Source: Hemerocallis citrina (lineage: Eukaryota; Streptophyta; Magnoliopsida; Asparagales; Asphodelaceae). Taken from it: DNA of 64,000 bases. The DNA lies in the NCBI GenBank assembly GCA_017893485.1, contig CM030368.1:178618504-178682503 (forward strand), given 5' to 3'. Below, piece by piece: positions 11,101 through 18,299 of the stretch; position 1 is the stretch's first letter; the number at the start of each line of letters is the position of its first letter. The position numbers were made by a program, and so were the translations under genes. The notes under the pieces are model-generated. The model made no database searches. It was not told the DNA's origin and saw only the letters and a list, made by a program, of their open reading frames with translations.

Positions 11101-14065
11101 GCTTGAACCGGCTAGGCATTTTTAAAAAGTTAGTAATAGCGAATATTCAAATAAGGCATTTCTAAAAAGTTATGTTGTCGCTGGCCAACCAAATAACCTC
11201 TAATTGCTAATGTACTACACACTTTGTCCCTTAGAGCATCTGTAGTCGTTGGCTATTTTCCCAAATTTTGCAAAATTTGGGAAAAAAAAGTCGCCCAGTC
11301 GTTGGCCAAATACCCAAATTTTGGGTTGGAAAGGAATAGTGCTCTGCTATATTTCGGAGGAGAAATGGGAATTTGCAGAATATAGCTGACAAAAGATCAG
11401 CTTTCATACTTTCAGATGATCTTTCGTCTCTACTTTTTTTTTAATCAATCGGACGGGAAATCATTTCCTATCCGTGAGATTTCTTTCCAAATTAGATGAG
11501 GAAATTCTATGGAATTAGGCCTATAGAATTATTATGCATACACATTAGGATTTAAGTAAGATTTAATTAGGATTAAATTAAGATTTAACTAGGATTTAAT
11601 TTGGATTTAATTAAGAAACAAAAGTCTCAGACGGGAAATGATTCCCCGTCCGTGAAGATTTTTTTTTAAATGCTTAAACAAGAAATGATTTCCCATCTCT
11701 TGTTTTTTTCCATCAGACGGGAATTCATTCGTCTTGATTTCCCGTCCGGGGATTTTTTAATTTTTTAAAAAAAATCGTGGGACGAGACTTCATCTACCGT
11801 CCATCTAAATTTTGGGTTAAAACGACTGCAGCTCATACCCAAATTTCCTATTTAAAGCATCTGTAGGCGTTCAATCTCAAAATTTGGGTATTTGGCATAT
11901 AGGAATAGAAATTTTGTGTTTTGATTTGTAGTTGTTTTAACCCAAATTCTGGGTTTTGATTTTTAAAAATCGACGGACGAAAGATAATGTCTCGTCCCAA
12001 CAATTTTTTTCAAAAAAAATAGAAATCGATCGGGCGAGGGATGATTTCCTATCCGAGGTTTTTTTTTAATAAAAAATTTAAATCACAGACGAGGAATCAT
12101 CCCTCATCCGAGAGTTGTTGACGTTAATTAAATCTCAATTAATAATTAATTAAATCTTAATTAAATCCTAATTTGTACGCATAATAATTCTATGGGCATA
12201 ATTTCATAGAATTTCCTCTTTAAATTTTGGAAAGAAATCTCACAGACGGAAAATCATTTCCTCCCGCCTGATCAATTTTTTTTAAAACAATTGATCAGAC
12301 GGGAATTGATTTCCCGTATGATCAATTTTTTTAAAAAAATGATCGGACAAGAAATCATTTCCCGTCCGATATTTTTTTTAAAACGAAGTGACGAAAGATG
12401 GTCTTTCCTCTGATTCTTTTTTTAAAAATGAACGGACGAAAGATCATTGTTCGTCGGCTATATTTTTCAAATTCCTATATCTTCTCCCAAATAAAGCCAA
12501 TCATTGTTCCCGTCAAACCCAAATTTTGGGTATTTAGCCAACAACTACAGCTCGAATTTTGGCAAAATTTTGTTTTGTTTGCAAAAATGGCCAAATGCTA
12601 CAGATGCTCTTATAAATGCTAAATACCCAAATTTTGAGTTTCAACGATTACAGATGATCTAAGAGCATCTGTACTCGTTTGATGCCATATTTTGGGTATT
12701 TGGCAAATGGAAATAGAAAATATGAGAAGTTGCTGTAGTCGTGCAAAGCCAAATTTTGGCTTTTCATTTGTTTTTTAATATCAGACGAAAGATTATCTAT
12801 CGTCCTAGCGAAAAATACACGTAAATTACCTCGGACGGAGAATTATTTATCGTCCGTTAAATTTGGAAAAAAAAAAGAATTCAAGCCAGACGGTGGATAA
12901 AGCATCGTCCGTGAAATGCGGCGCCAAATTTGATCACGGGACGAAATATGTCCCTTCGTCTCATGCGAAAATGTAAAAAAAATTTAAAAAAGTCCAAAGC
13001 TAAATGAAGGTGCTGGTCTCACAAATGCAACGAAAATTAAAAAAAGGGGAGGGACGGTAGATTATCTACCGTCCCAACCCACTTTTGTCCTCTAGCTAAT
13101 TGAAGGGACGGTAAATAATTTACCGTCCTTCGATTTTTTTTGTTTTCTTTTTAATTCATTTCTCAGATGATATATTATCTTTCGTCCAATCACATTTGAG
13201 CTGCGATTGTGTAGGGACGGTGTTTCTTTTTTCGTCCGACTTCCTCAACGAAAGATAACCTTTCGTCGCATTAAACGAACGAAAGATAATCCCTCGTTAG
13301 CTATAATTTGGCAAAAGCCATTTCGTCTTCTATATTTGGCCAAGCAACATTCATGTTAGAGCAAAAAATTGGGTAAATAGCCAACGACTACAGCGCTTTT
13401 TTTTCTTCTCATTTTTTCCAAAAAATGGGTAAATGGCAAACGACTACAGATGCTCTTAGTAATTAAAAAAAGGTACACCAAGTGTAGTACAAATTAAACT
13501 ACTAGGATCGATCAAATCCCAGTACGTTCTTGGAATTGGGAGTATACAAGAAAACAGGTGCAATGCATGTGAACCAGTTAAATTTTTTTTTTTCTAGCTG
13601 TATGAAAAACACCAATCATCTAAACTTAACCTCATTTCCAAACTAAGACGTTAACGAAAATAAACACTGAAGAAAACGAGGTTACCCATATTCATGGCTA
13701 CTGTAATACGGAAGATTGGACAGCAACGTCTCATCAATATCAAACACCCAAATATCCTTCCCATCCCCAACAACCGGAACCCTCCTCGCGAACTCCATCG
13801 CCTCAAAAACAACCACCTCCAAATCCGACGCAAACCACACACCGTTCATGTACCCAGCAACAAACCCAACGCACCTGGATGGAACTCTAGTCCAGAGACC
13901 AGCATTGTTGGTCTCAACAGACAGCCTCCAGCTGTCGCAGAACTGCGAATCTTCGCCTTCTTGGATGATGGGCCTCTGGATCTGGAGAAGGGCTTGGGAT
14001 TGAGAGGGAGAAGAGGTTGTGAAGGGGAGGAGGAGAGTCAAGATTAGATAGAAGAGAGTGGCCAT
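2188..14065 (-). CDS. Class B (VSP-like) acid phosphatase, HAD superfamily, three exons
   Basis: The spliced CDS is 14065-13686, 3808-3599 and 2365-2188, 768 bp or 255 codons plus stop, the usual length for plant acid phosphatase 1 / vegetative storage protein relatives. Residues 1-25 form a hydrophobic signal peptide, so the product should be secreted or vacuolar. The HAD nucleophile motif is VFDIDETLLS with Asp109 and Asp111. Motif II is LLTGRDE in exon 2. The lysine of motif III lies in VVYKSGKR and the acidic motif IV is GDQWSDLIG, both in exon 3. All catalytic positions are present, unlike storage proteins that lost the nucleophile, so a working phosphomonoesterase is likely. All splice sites are GT-AG and phases agree. 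Intron 1 is about 9.9 kb and full of transposons. Function is inferred from family; the exact substrate is unknown. Confidence 0.92.
2366..3598 (-). other. Intron 2 of the acid phosphatase gene
   Basis: About 1.2 kb of AT-rich DNA between a GTACTG donor and a TAACAG acceptor on the minus strand. I recognise no transposon or gene inside it. Confidence 0.85.
3599..3808 (-). CDS. Acid phosphatase exon 2
   Basis: The 210-bp exon follows the acceptor CTGTAG and ends before the donor GTACTG. It reads SEAFNETSFNAWVDLAKAP, then LYNELLGLGLQAVLLTGRD and AGYSSWDRLFLR. It carries the LLTGR HAD motif II. No single long ORF reveals it; it was found by translating the region between the other two exons. 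Confidence 0.92.
4134..4627. mobile_element. hAT-type MITE with GGGTCC subterminal repeats (copy 1)
   Basis: The element is flanked by the 8-bp TSD CTTCTACT (4126-4133 and 4628-4635) and has imperfect terminal inverted repeats starting TAGAGCTG and TAGCACTG. Both ends carry clusters of GGACCCGGACCC in opposite orientations. An 8-bp TSD and TAG ends are typical of hAT transposons. No transposase is encoded. It resembles the element at 33534-34004. Confidence 0.85.
4800..5056. repeat. Fragment related to the adjacent foldback element
   Basis: The stretch shares ATTTGCCCATCCATCATG and a CATACAATTTTGT motif with the foldback at 5139-5482, and it holds its own short inverted copies. It follows a short (AT)n tract near 4807. 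It is probably an older, decayed member of the same family. Confidence 0.45.
5058..5139. repeat. Compound (CT)n(AT)n microsatellite
   Basis: About 60 bp of CT repeats run into about 20 bp of AT repeats, ending at the edge of the foldback element. The open reading frames over it are repeat artefacts. Confidence 0.95.
5139..5482. mobile_element. Foldback MITE at a microsatellite
   Basis: The two halves are nearly full-length inverted repeats of about 140 bp around a short centre. Matching arm motifs include GTTGTGCACTAGG against CCTAGTGCACAAC and GATCTACACATCTAA against TTAGATGTGTAGATC. AT-repeat tracts flank both sides, so it may have inserted into a (TA)n tract. The TSD is hidden by the repeat. 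Confidence 0.75.
5484..5760 (+). mobile_element. Helitron-like 5' terminal region (copy 1)
   Basis: The stretch starts with TC and continues TATATAATAAAACACAAGG, then CTATCAAGTG and a CCC-rich part. A second copy starts at 51814. Plant Helitrons begin TC followed by an AT-rich stretch with TAAAACA, inserted between A and T. No 3' hairpin-CTRR end was found, so the extent is unknown. Confidence 0.4.
5890..5901 (+). other. Copia primer-binding site
   Basis: TGGTCTCAGAGC differs by one base from the standard site complementary to plant initiator methionine tRNA (TGGTATCAGAGC). It directly follows an LTR end TTATCA. Confidence 0.7.
6567..7091 (+). pseudogene. copia protease and pre-integrase region
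   Basis: The 174-residue frame begins in gag remains and carries the aspartic protease motif WIIDSGASDNMTG near residue 47, where D-S-G is the catalytic triad. It then reads FNLMSVSKITK, a typical post-protease motif, and GLYKLD before the stop. Continuing past the stop, LGHPSLQNLKKLRPELF is the usual GAG-pre-integrase motif. In a working element this is one polyprotein with the integrase. Here stop codons and frame changes separate the two. Confidence 0.85.
7258..8260 (+). pseudogene. copia integrase core, truncated before reverse transcriptase
   Basis: The frame carries FITFVNDYSHVTWLYLMKSR (first catalytic Asp), ILRSDNAKEYF (second Asp) and QQNGVAEHNNRHLLEVARTM (catalytic Glu), then FGCISFVH and CIFLGY of the C-terminal part. 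The family likeness ends near SDLDLSIAIRK at about 8260, where copia elements would go on to reverse transcriptase. Beyond that point the frame reads through an unrelated inverted repeat. The integrase residues are intact but the element is dead. Confidence 0.9.
8260..8350. repeat. Inverted repeat at the broken end of the copia element
   Basis: AAAAGATTCCTACAATGTGA (8260-8279) is the exact inverse of TCACATTGTAGGAATCTTTT (8330-8349). A smaller hairpin, CTATCGCC against GGCGATAG, sits between them. Confidence 0.8.
8351..8787. other. Intronic DNA with nothing recognised
   Basis: AT-rich sequence between the copia remnant and the plastid-derived piece. No coding potential or repeat end was identified. 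Confidence 0.5.
8788..9036 (-). pseudogene. atpF: Plastid-derived atpF fragment (intron end and exon 2 start)
   Basis: On the minus strand the stretch begins with a group II intron domain V hairpin (GAGCCAAATG, loop GAAA, CATGTTTGGTTC) at about 9034-9000. It then reads NDLLDNRK, RILSTIQNLEELRRGAIE, LENARARL and EVDEYRMKGYS. This is the start of exon 2 of the chloroplast ATP synthase b subunit gene. Two in-frame stops have arisen (after DNRK and after GAIE), and similarity ends near 8790. It is nuclear plastid DNA (a NUPT) inside an intron and is not functional. The identification comes from protein motifs and the intron fold, not from an alignment. Confidence 0.8.
9037..10100. other. Intronic DNA with nothing recognised
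   Basis: AT-rich sequence after the plastid fragment. The first 100 bases could still be plastid intron sequence. No further gene or transposon end was found. Confidence 0.5.
10110..10198. repeat. Short tandem duplication of about 51 bp
   Basis: GATATCCTAGAGTTATGT occurs twice, each time preceded by a CTCTTTT-rich stretch and CTAGAT. The second copy ends right at the solo LTR insertion. Confidence 0.75.
10201..10845 (+). mobile_element. Solo LTR of a Tat element
   Basis: The 645-bp LTR starts TGATATTGG and is flanked by the TSD GTGCA (10196-10200 and 10846-10850). It matches the LTR at 17424-18034 in order: a TATAAATA promoter box near 10518, GTAATCAATATTTTTCCACC, and a downstream GCGTCGAAGG block. 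No internal sequence follows, so it arose by LTR-LTR recombination. Confidence 0.85.
10948..11055. repeat. Direct repeat, left copy (flanks the palindrome MITE block)
   Basis: About 105 bp matching 13470-13590 with scattered changes. Shared motifs are ACACCAA, GATCAAATCC, GGAACTGGGAG/GGAATTGGGAG, AAACAGGTG and AATGCATGTG/GATGCATGTG. Confidence 0.7.
11234..12659. mobile_element. PIF/Harbinger-like MITE A, with a nested relative
   Basis: The left end is GAGCATCTGTAGTCG after TTA (11231-11233). The right end is the inverse, GATTACAGATGATC, before TAA (12660-12662). Without the nested copy it is about 670 bp. It carries several short palindromes of the form CAGACGGGAAATGATTCCCC. A 3-bp TTA target suggests PIF/Harbinger, but the right flank differs by one base. 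Confidence 0.65.
11855..12609. mobile_element. PIF/Harbinger-like MITE A2, nested in MITE A
   Basis: The 755-bp element starts AAGCATCTGTAGGCG, ends CTACAGATGCTC and has TTA on both sides. It interrupts MITE A close to A's right end. It contains about eight short imperfect palindromes built on GACGAAAGAT or GACGGGAATT arms. Confidence 0.7.
12663..13455. mobile_element. PIF/Harbinger-like MITE A3
   Basis: The 793-bp element starts GAGCATCTGTACTCG and ends CGACTACAGATGCTC, followed by TTA. It directly abuts MITE A and shares one flanking triplet with it. About ten short palindromes lie inside, for example GGTAGATTATCTACC and GGTAAATAATTTACC with GACG/CGTC arms. Confidence 0.7.
13470..13590. 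repeat. Direct repeat, right copy
   Basis: Partner of 10948-11055 in the same orientation. The pair brackets the whole 2.2 kb MITE block. Confidence 0.7.
13686..14065 (-). CDS. Acid phosphatase exon 1
   Basis: The exon begins with the ATG at 14065 and encodes the signal peptide, CDSWRLSVETNNAG and the DIDETLLSNLPYYSSHEYG block. It ends in ATGG with donor GTAACC at 13685, leaving phase 2. The start is chosen because the ORF opens straight into a signal peptide and no upstream in-frame homology is seen. Confidence 0.92.
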
Positions 14066-14204
14066 AAGAATGGTTTTTGTGTTTTTTTCCCCCTTTTTGG
14101 GGGGTTACGTTGATAAGAGGAGGGAGGTGTTCGTTGAATTTTTCCCCAAAATGAACCACTTCTGGAAACTATTTACCCAATTAGCCCACTACTTTCATGA
14201 GTGA
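14066..14204 (-). promoter_or_regulatory. Immediate 5' flank of the acid phosphatase gene
   Basis: About 140 bp between the start codon and the foldback element. It should hold the 5' UTR and core promoter. No clear TATA box is seen, so promoter elements may lie within the foldback. Confidence 0.4.
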
Positions 14205-14486
14205 CTGAGTGTACCAGTTATTCTCAAGTAATGTCTCAGTTCATTTTATATTTGTTCATTTTATATTTGGGTTACAAACTTTAAGATTTAGACAAAAATT
14301 TTTAAGTTAAAATGTTTTAAAACATAAACTGCAGTATCCATCTGCGATCTAGATATAACATATGCATTTCTTATAATTTTATTATTATTATTATTTATTT
14401 ATTTATCTAAGAGAAGCCGCAATTAGGAACTACTGTGGCTTAAATATAACATAGGCTTATTCCACCTTTTCCCTCAAAAATAAAAT

Positions 14487-14539
<53 letters not shown>

Positions 14540-14790
14540 CATAGGCCTTTCTTATCATTTTTATTATTATTTATCTATCTAAGAGATGCCGCAGTTGGCT
14601 CTTAGATAAATAAATAATAATAATAAATTATATAAGGGGCTTATGTTATATCTAGGCCACAGATGACTATTGCGGCCTAAGTTTAATACATTTTAACTTA
14701 GAAAATTTGGTCTAAGTCTTGAAGTCTTTCTAACTCAAATACGAAAAGAAATGAGTCATTAGTTTGAGAATAGCGGCCTAAAAAAAGAGT
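14205..14790. mobile_element. Large foldback element upstream of the acid phosphatase gene
   Basis: The element is close to a full-length inverted repeat, with arms of about 200-280 bp. Paired arm motifs include TTTATTTATCTAAGAG against CTCTTAGATAAATAAA, GATCTAGATATAACATA against TATGTTATATCTAGGCC, and TTATTCTCAA against TTGAGAATA. An (AT)n tract (14492-14538) and a second GCCGCA block lie in the centre. No TSD was resolved. Confidence 0.75.
14492..14538. repeat. (AT)n microsatellite
   Basis: About 46 bp of pure AT repeat in the centre of the foldback element. Confidence 0.95.
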
Positions 14791-15094
14791 TTGTACAAAG
14801 GTTACAATTAGGGACTGCGGTCTCGAAATCAAAGAGGCCGCAATTGGAGGGATTGTGGCCTCAAAATTGAATAGCTCGCAGTTGGATGCTAATTGGTCCA
14901 CGCATGTAATTAGTTTCGAAAGTGGGCGAAAAGAATGGTGTTTGTTGTGGTGTTGGTTATTTAGATTTAAGGGGGAATTTTTATGAAATTAAATTATTTA
15001 CATGCCTATTCAGAAATTAAAACAATTATAAGGAAATTATGTAAAAAATTTAAAAAATTTTGAAAAAACAAGAAGAATTGAGAAAGAAGACTTA
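14791..15094. other. Intergenic DNA with GCCGCAATTGG repeats
   Basis: Short copies of GCCGCAATTGG and GCGGTCTC/GTGGCCTC motifs continue from the foldback and may be its outer part. No gene is seen. Confidence 0.4.
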
Positions 15095-16853
15095 GGACTG
15101 AAGAACCATGTGGTAAATTTTGAAAAGAGAGAAACTATAAGTTTTTATAGATAAAATCATAAAATCCTTAAATGAGTGATGTGTAATTGGGAATGAGAAG
15201 CTAATATGATGTTTGATTAAAATGACTATGTGCATAAGAAAAATCTCAAAGGATGTCTTTGGAGAATCTAAAGGTAAAGGACTTCAAACTAAAGAAACAT
15301 GGTGGTGTAAAAAAGAAGTCCAAAATATTGTGAGGAAAAAAAAAAAGATCAACCTTCAAAATATGGCAAAAAATAGAAATGAAGATGATTTGGAGAAATA
15401 TAAAATCATTAGAAAAGAAGTTAAGAAAGAGGTAAGAAATATAAAAGTAAAAGTTTACGAGGATATATACACAAAATTAGGAACAAAAGAAAGAGGAAAT
15501 AACATTTACAAGCTTGCTAAACAAAATAATAAGAAAACAAAAGATTTGGATACAATTATGAGTATTAAGAACGATGATTCAAGAGTCTTAGTGAAAGACG
15601 ATGAAATAAAGGAAAGATAGTAAAGTTACTTTGAGAAGTTATTAAATGTAAAAGTTGTGGGCAATTTAAATATTGAAGAATCGAGGGAGAGTCGAGAGCA
15701 TATGTTTTTTTCTAGAATTAGGATCACAGATGTTCGAGATGCTTTAGGAATGGGGAAAATAGGAAAAGCTTTAGGACTTAAAAGTATACATATTAAAGTT
15801 TGGAAGTGTCTTGGGGATGTAAGAGTGGACTAGCTAAAAGATTGTTTAATAAGATTTTGATGACCAAGAAGATGCCTGATGAATGAAGGAATAACACTTT
15901 AGTACCTATATATAAAAATAAAGGAGATAGACAAAGTTGCTTCAATTACCGAGAGATTAAATTAATGAGCTATACGATAAAACTTTGGGAGAGAATGATA
16001 GAACATAGACTGATACTAGAAACAACAGTGTCTGAGAATTAGTTTGGACTTATATTTGGAGGTCAACAATGGAATCAATTTATGTACTGATGGGACTTAT
16101 GAAAAAATATAGAGAGAATAAGAAAGATCTACATACAGTAATTATAGATATAGAAAAAACTTATGATAAAGTCCCTAGAGACATAGTATGGTGGGTGTTA
16201 AATAAAAAAATATTAACTATTCAATATATTAAAGTGATTAAGGATAAGTATGAAGCATCAATGACCACAATTAGAAAAACCACCGGAGAGAGTAATGAAT
16301 TCTCTATCGCAATAGGTTTACACCAAGATTCGGCTTGAAGCCCCTATCTCTTTACTTTTGTGTTTTATGTGACAAACGTATATCTTTGAAGTTGGAGGAA
16401 AAAATTTATAAAACAGTTGTTAGACCAGCAATGATGTATAGAGTAGATTGTTAGACAACAAAGGAACATCATATTCAAAAAATGAGTATAGCGGAGCTGA
16501 GGATGCTAAGATGGATGTATAGTAAAACTAGGAATGATAGAATTAGAAACGAGCATATACGAGACATAGTAAAAGTAATTTCTATCCAAGATAAAAAGAG
16601 AGAATCACTTTAGGTGGTTTGGACATGTCACATGTAGACCTAGTAGTGCTCCCGATAGAATGACTGATTTGATAAATATGGAGGGTCGAATTAGGAGTAG
16701 GAGAAGAGCTAAACTTACTTGGGTGGAAACTGTAAGAAAATCTATGATAGTTTATAGCCTTACAGAATATAATGCTCTAAACCGAGCAGAATGGAAAACT
16801 AAGATTCATGTGGTCGACCCCAACTAGTTGGAAAAAATATATTGTTGTTGTTG
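15095..16853 (+). mobile_element. RTE-clade LINE remnant
   Basis: The order and wording of the decayed frames fit plant RTE elements: WWCKKEVQNIVRKKK, YEDIYTKLGTKERGNNIYKL, VKDDEIKER, then IYKNKGDRQSCFNYREIKL, TVIIDIEKTYDKVPRDIVWW and a later AELRMLRWM block. The 3' end is the usual RTE tail GTCGACCCCAACTAGTTGG followed by (TTG)4 at 16842-16853. Stops are frequent and a deletion after PYLFTFVF removes the catalytic FADD box. No 5' end or TSD was resolved. Confidence 0.85.
15213..16338 (+). pseudogene. RTE reverse transcriptase region, broken
   Basis: The best frames are 15213-15620 (135 residues; the linker before the RT domain) and 16069-16338 (89 residues; RT motif 2 with IDIEKTYDKV, then TIRKTTGESNEFSIAIGLHQ). 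They are joined by a frame full of stops that still reads GDVR and MTKKMPDE. The FADD catalytic motif is missing, so it cannot be active. The product of a working copy would prime reverse transcription at a nicked target. Confidence 0.8.
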
Positions 16854-16888
16854 TATAGAGAAATTTTATATAGTCATATTAAGAAATT

Positions 16889-17404
16889 GGCTAAATTTCA
16901 CAAAATCACCAATAGTTTATGGGATTTGATAACTTACCCACTTCTTTTATTTTTGTCATCAGTGAGACCCCATCATCAAACTTTTTATATAAATATTCGC
17001 GTCCTTCTATAACACCGTTATCTTTTATGTGAAAATCAAAAACACCCTTGTCTTAACCCCTTCTAATCATGCATTCATTTGATTGTAGGATCCACTGTAA
17101 CAAATAAAAAAAATGAAAAAAAAGGAAGGAAAAAAGGAGAAAATATAAAATGAACAATATTTTCTAGATCTAAATTGCTGTTTGATTTACTATAACCATC
17201 AATTATGTTGTTGGTTTGGTTATAATCTAAATCAAAGAGAATTTAGATCTAAAAAAGGCATAAATCTTCACATGACCAACTTAATTGTGAGGGGGTGGTT
17301 TTGTGACAACTTTTGTAACGAAGGAGGTCACATTGATAACGAAAATAAAAGATCTGGTTAGTTGTCAAACACCTTAAACTAGAGGTGGATTTGTGAAATT
17401 TACC
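16889..17404. mobile_element. Mutator-like MITE
   Basis: Long terminal inverted repeats of about 80 bp (GGCTAAATTTCACAAAATCA against TGGATTTGTGAAATTTACC) and a perfect 10-bp TSD, TTAAGAAATT (16879-16888 and 17405-17414), delimit 516 bp. No transposase is encoded. Long TIRs and 9-10 bp TSDs are Mutator features. Confidence 0.85.
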
Positions 17405-17423
17405 TTAAGAAATTTTATGTAGT

Positions 17424-18034
17424 TGATATGGCTAAAAATAGGATCAAATCGGGACCGTTCAAGTCGAGCATGAATCTTAAAGCTCTCAGGGGTAAAACGG
17501 TAATTTTACCTACAAACGGGTCCGAAATGGGAACTAAGTCTGTCTACAAAGCCCAGTGGCCCAAAAACGGATCTGTCCTATTGGATAGGGTGGCAACCCA
17601 TTTCAAACCAGCCCAGATATTTAAAGAGTAATTCAAATTCGTGATTATCTCTAAGAAGAGGTTTAAACCACCTCACTTCTCATGAAATGAGTTTAAACTC
17701 TACATCTTATCCAAAAAATACTGGGACATATAGATAAATGATTATCTCTAAATTGTTTCTAAAGGCGACTATAAATATCCCTATCCCTCCACCACAAAAA
17801 AGATAATCAATATTTTTCCACAAAAGCGCTCTATCATAATCTTCCTGATTACTGACTTGAGCGTCGAAGGGTTCGTCGCCAGGATCTATCCCGGTGTATC
17901 GAACTTTTTGTAGGTTAACGGTAGCAGCAAGAAACAGTCAAACACCGGCCAAAAGTCAACATGTTTGCCTTATTTGTTTCCAAAAGAATCCACAAATTCA
18001 TCTGTTTGCTCCAACACCAAAATCAGCAGCAACA
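17424..18034 (+). repeat. 5' LTR of element W
   Basis: The 611-bp LTR starts TGATATGGC and ends CAGCAACA, three bases before the primer-binding site. It carries a TATAAATA box near 17770. Related to the solo LTR at 10201 and the LTR at 50734. Confidence 0.85.
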
Positions 18035-18037
18035 GAT

Positions 18038-18057
18038 TGGTGCCGTCTGTGGGAAAC
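18038..18057 (+). other. Primer-binding site of element W
   Basis: TGGTGCCGTCTGTGGGAAAC, the same type of site as in the other three Tat copies. Confidence 0.8.
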
Positions 18058-18299
18058 AAAAAAGCAATCCAGTCACATATTACCGGTAAAGGCAGTTTCC
18101 AAGCCAAGCCTTCTAAAGAAAAAGGCAAGGCAGCAGCATCCAGCTGCAGAGCCACTCCTCTTCCTCCTCCTCCACAACCCCAAGATCTTCTTCTCCAACT
18201 CGACCAGCAAGTTCAGCAACAGCAGCCTTAATAGCCTCCTCCCAGGTCCAGGGGGCTGCCCTAGGGGGACTCCTATCAGATTCGTCAGGGACAACACTC

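Larger units (their letters stand above)
3809..13685 (-). other. Intron 1 of the acid phosphatase gene, about 9.9 kb
   Basis: The intron runs from donor GTAACC (13685) to acceptor CTGTAG (3809). It holds, in window order, a hAT-type MITE, a microsatellite with a foldback element, a Helitron-like end, a copia remnant, plastid atpF DNA, a Tat solo LTR and three palindrome-array MITEs. The surviving exons and splice sites suggest it is still spliced out, but only RNA data could show it. Confidence 0.85.
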
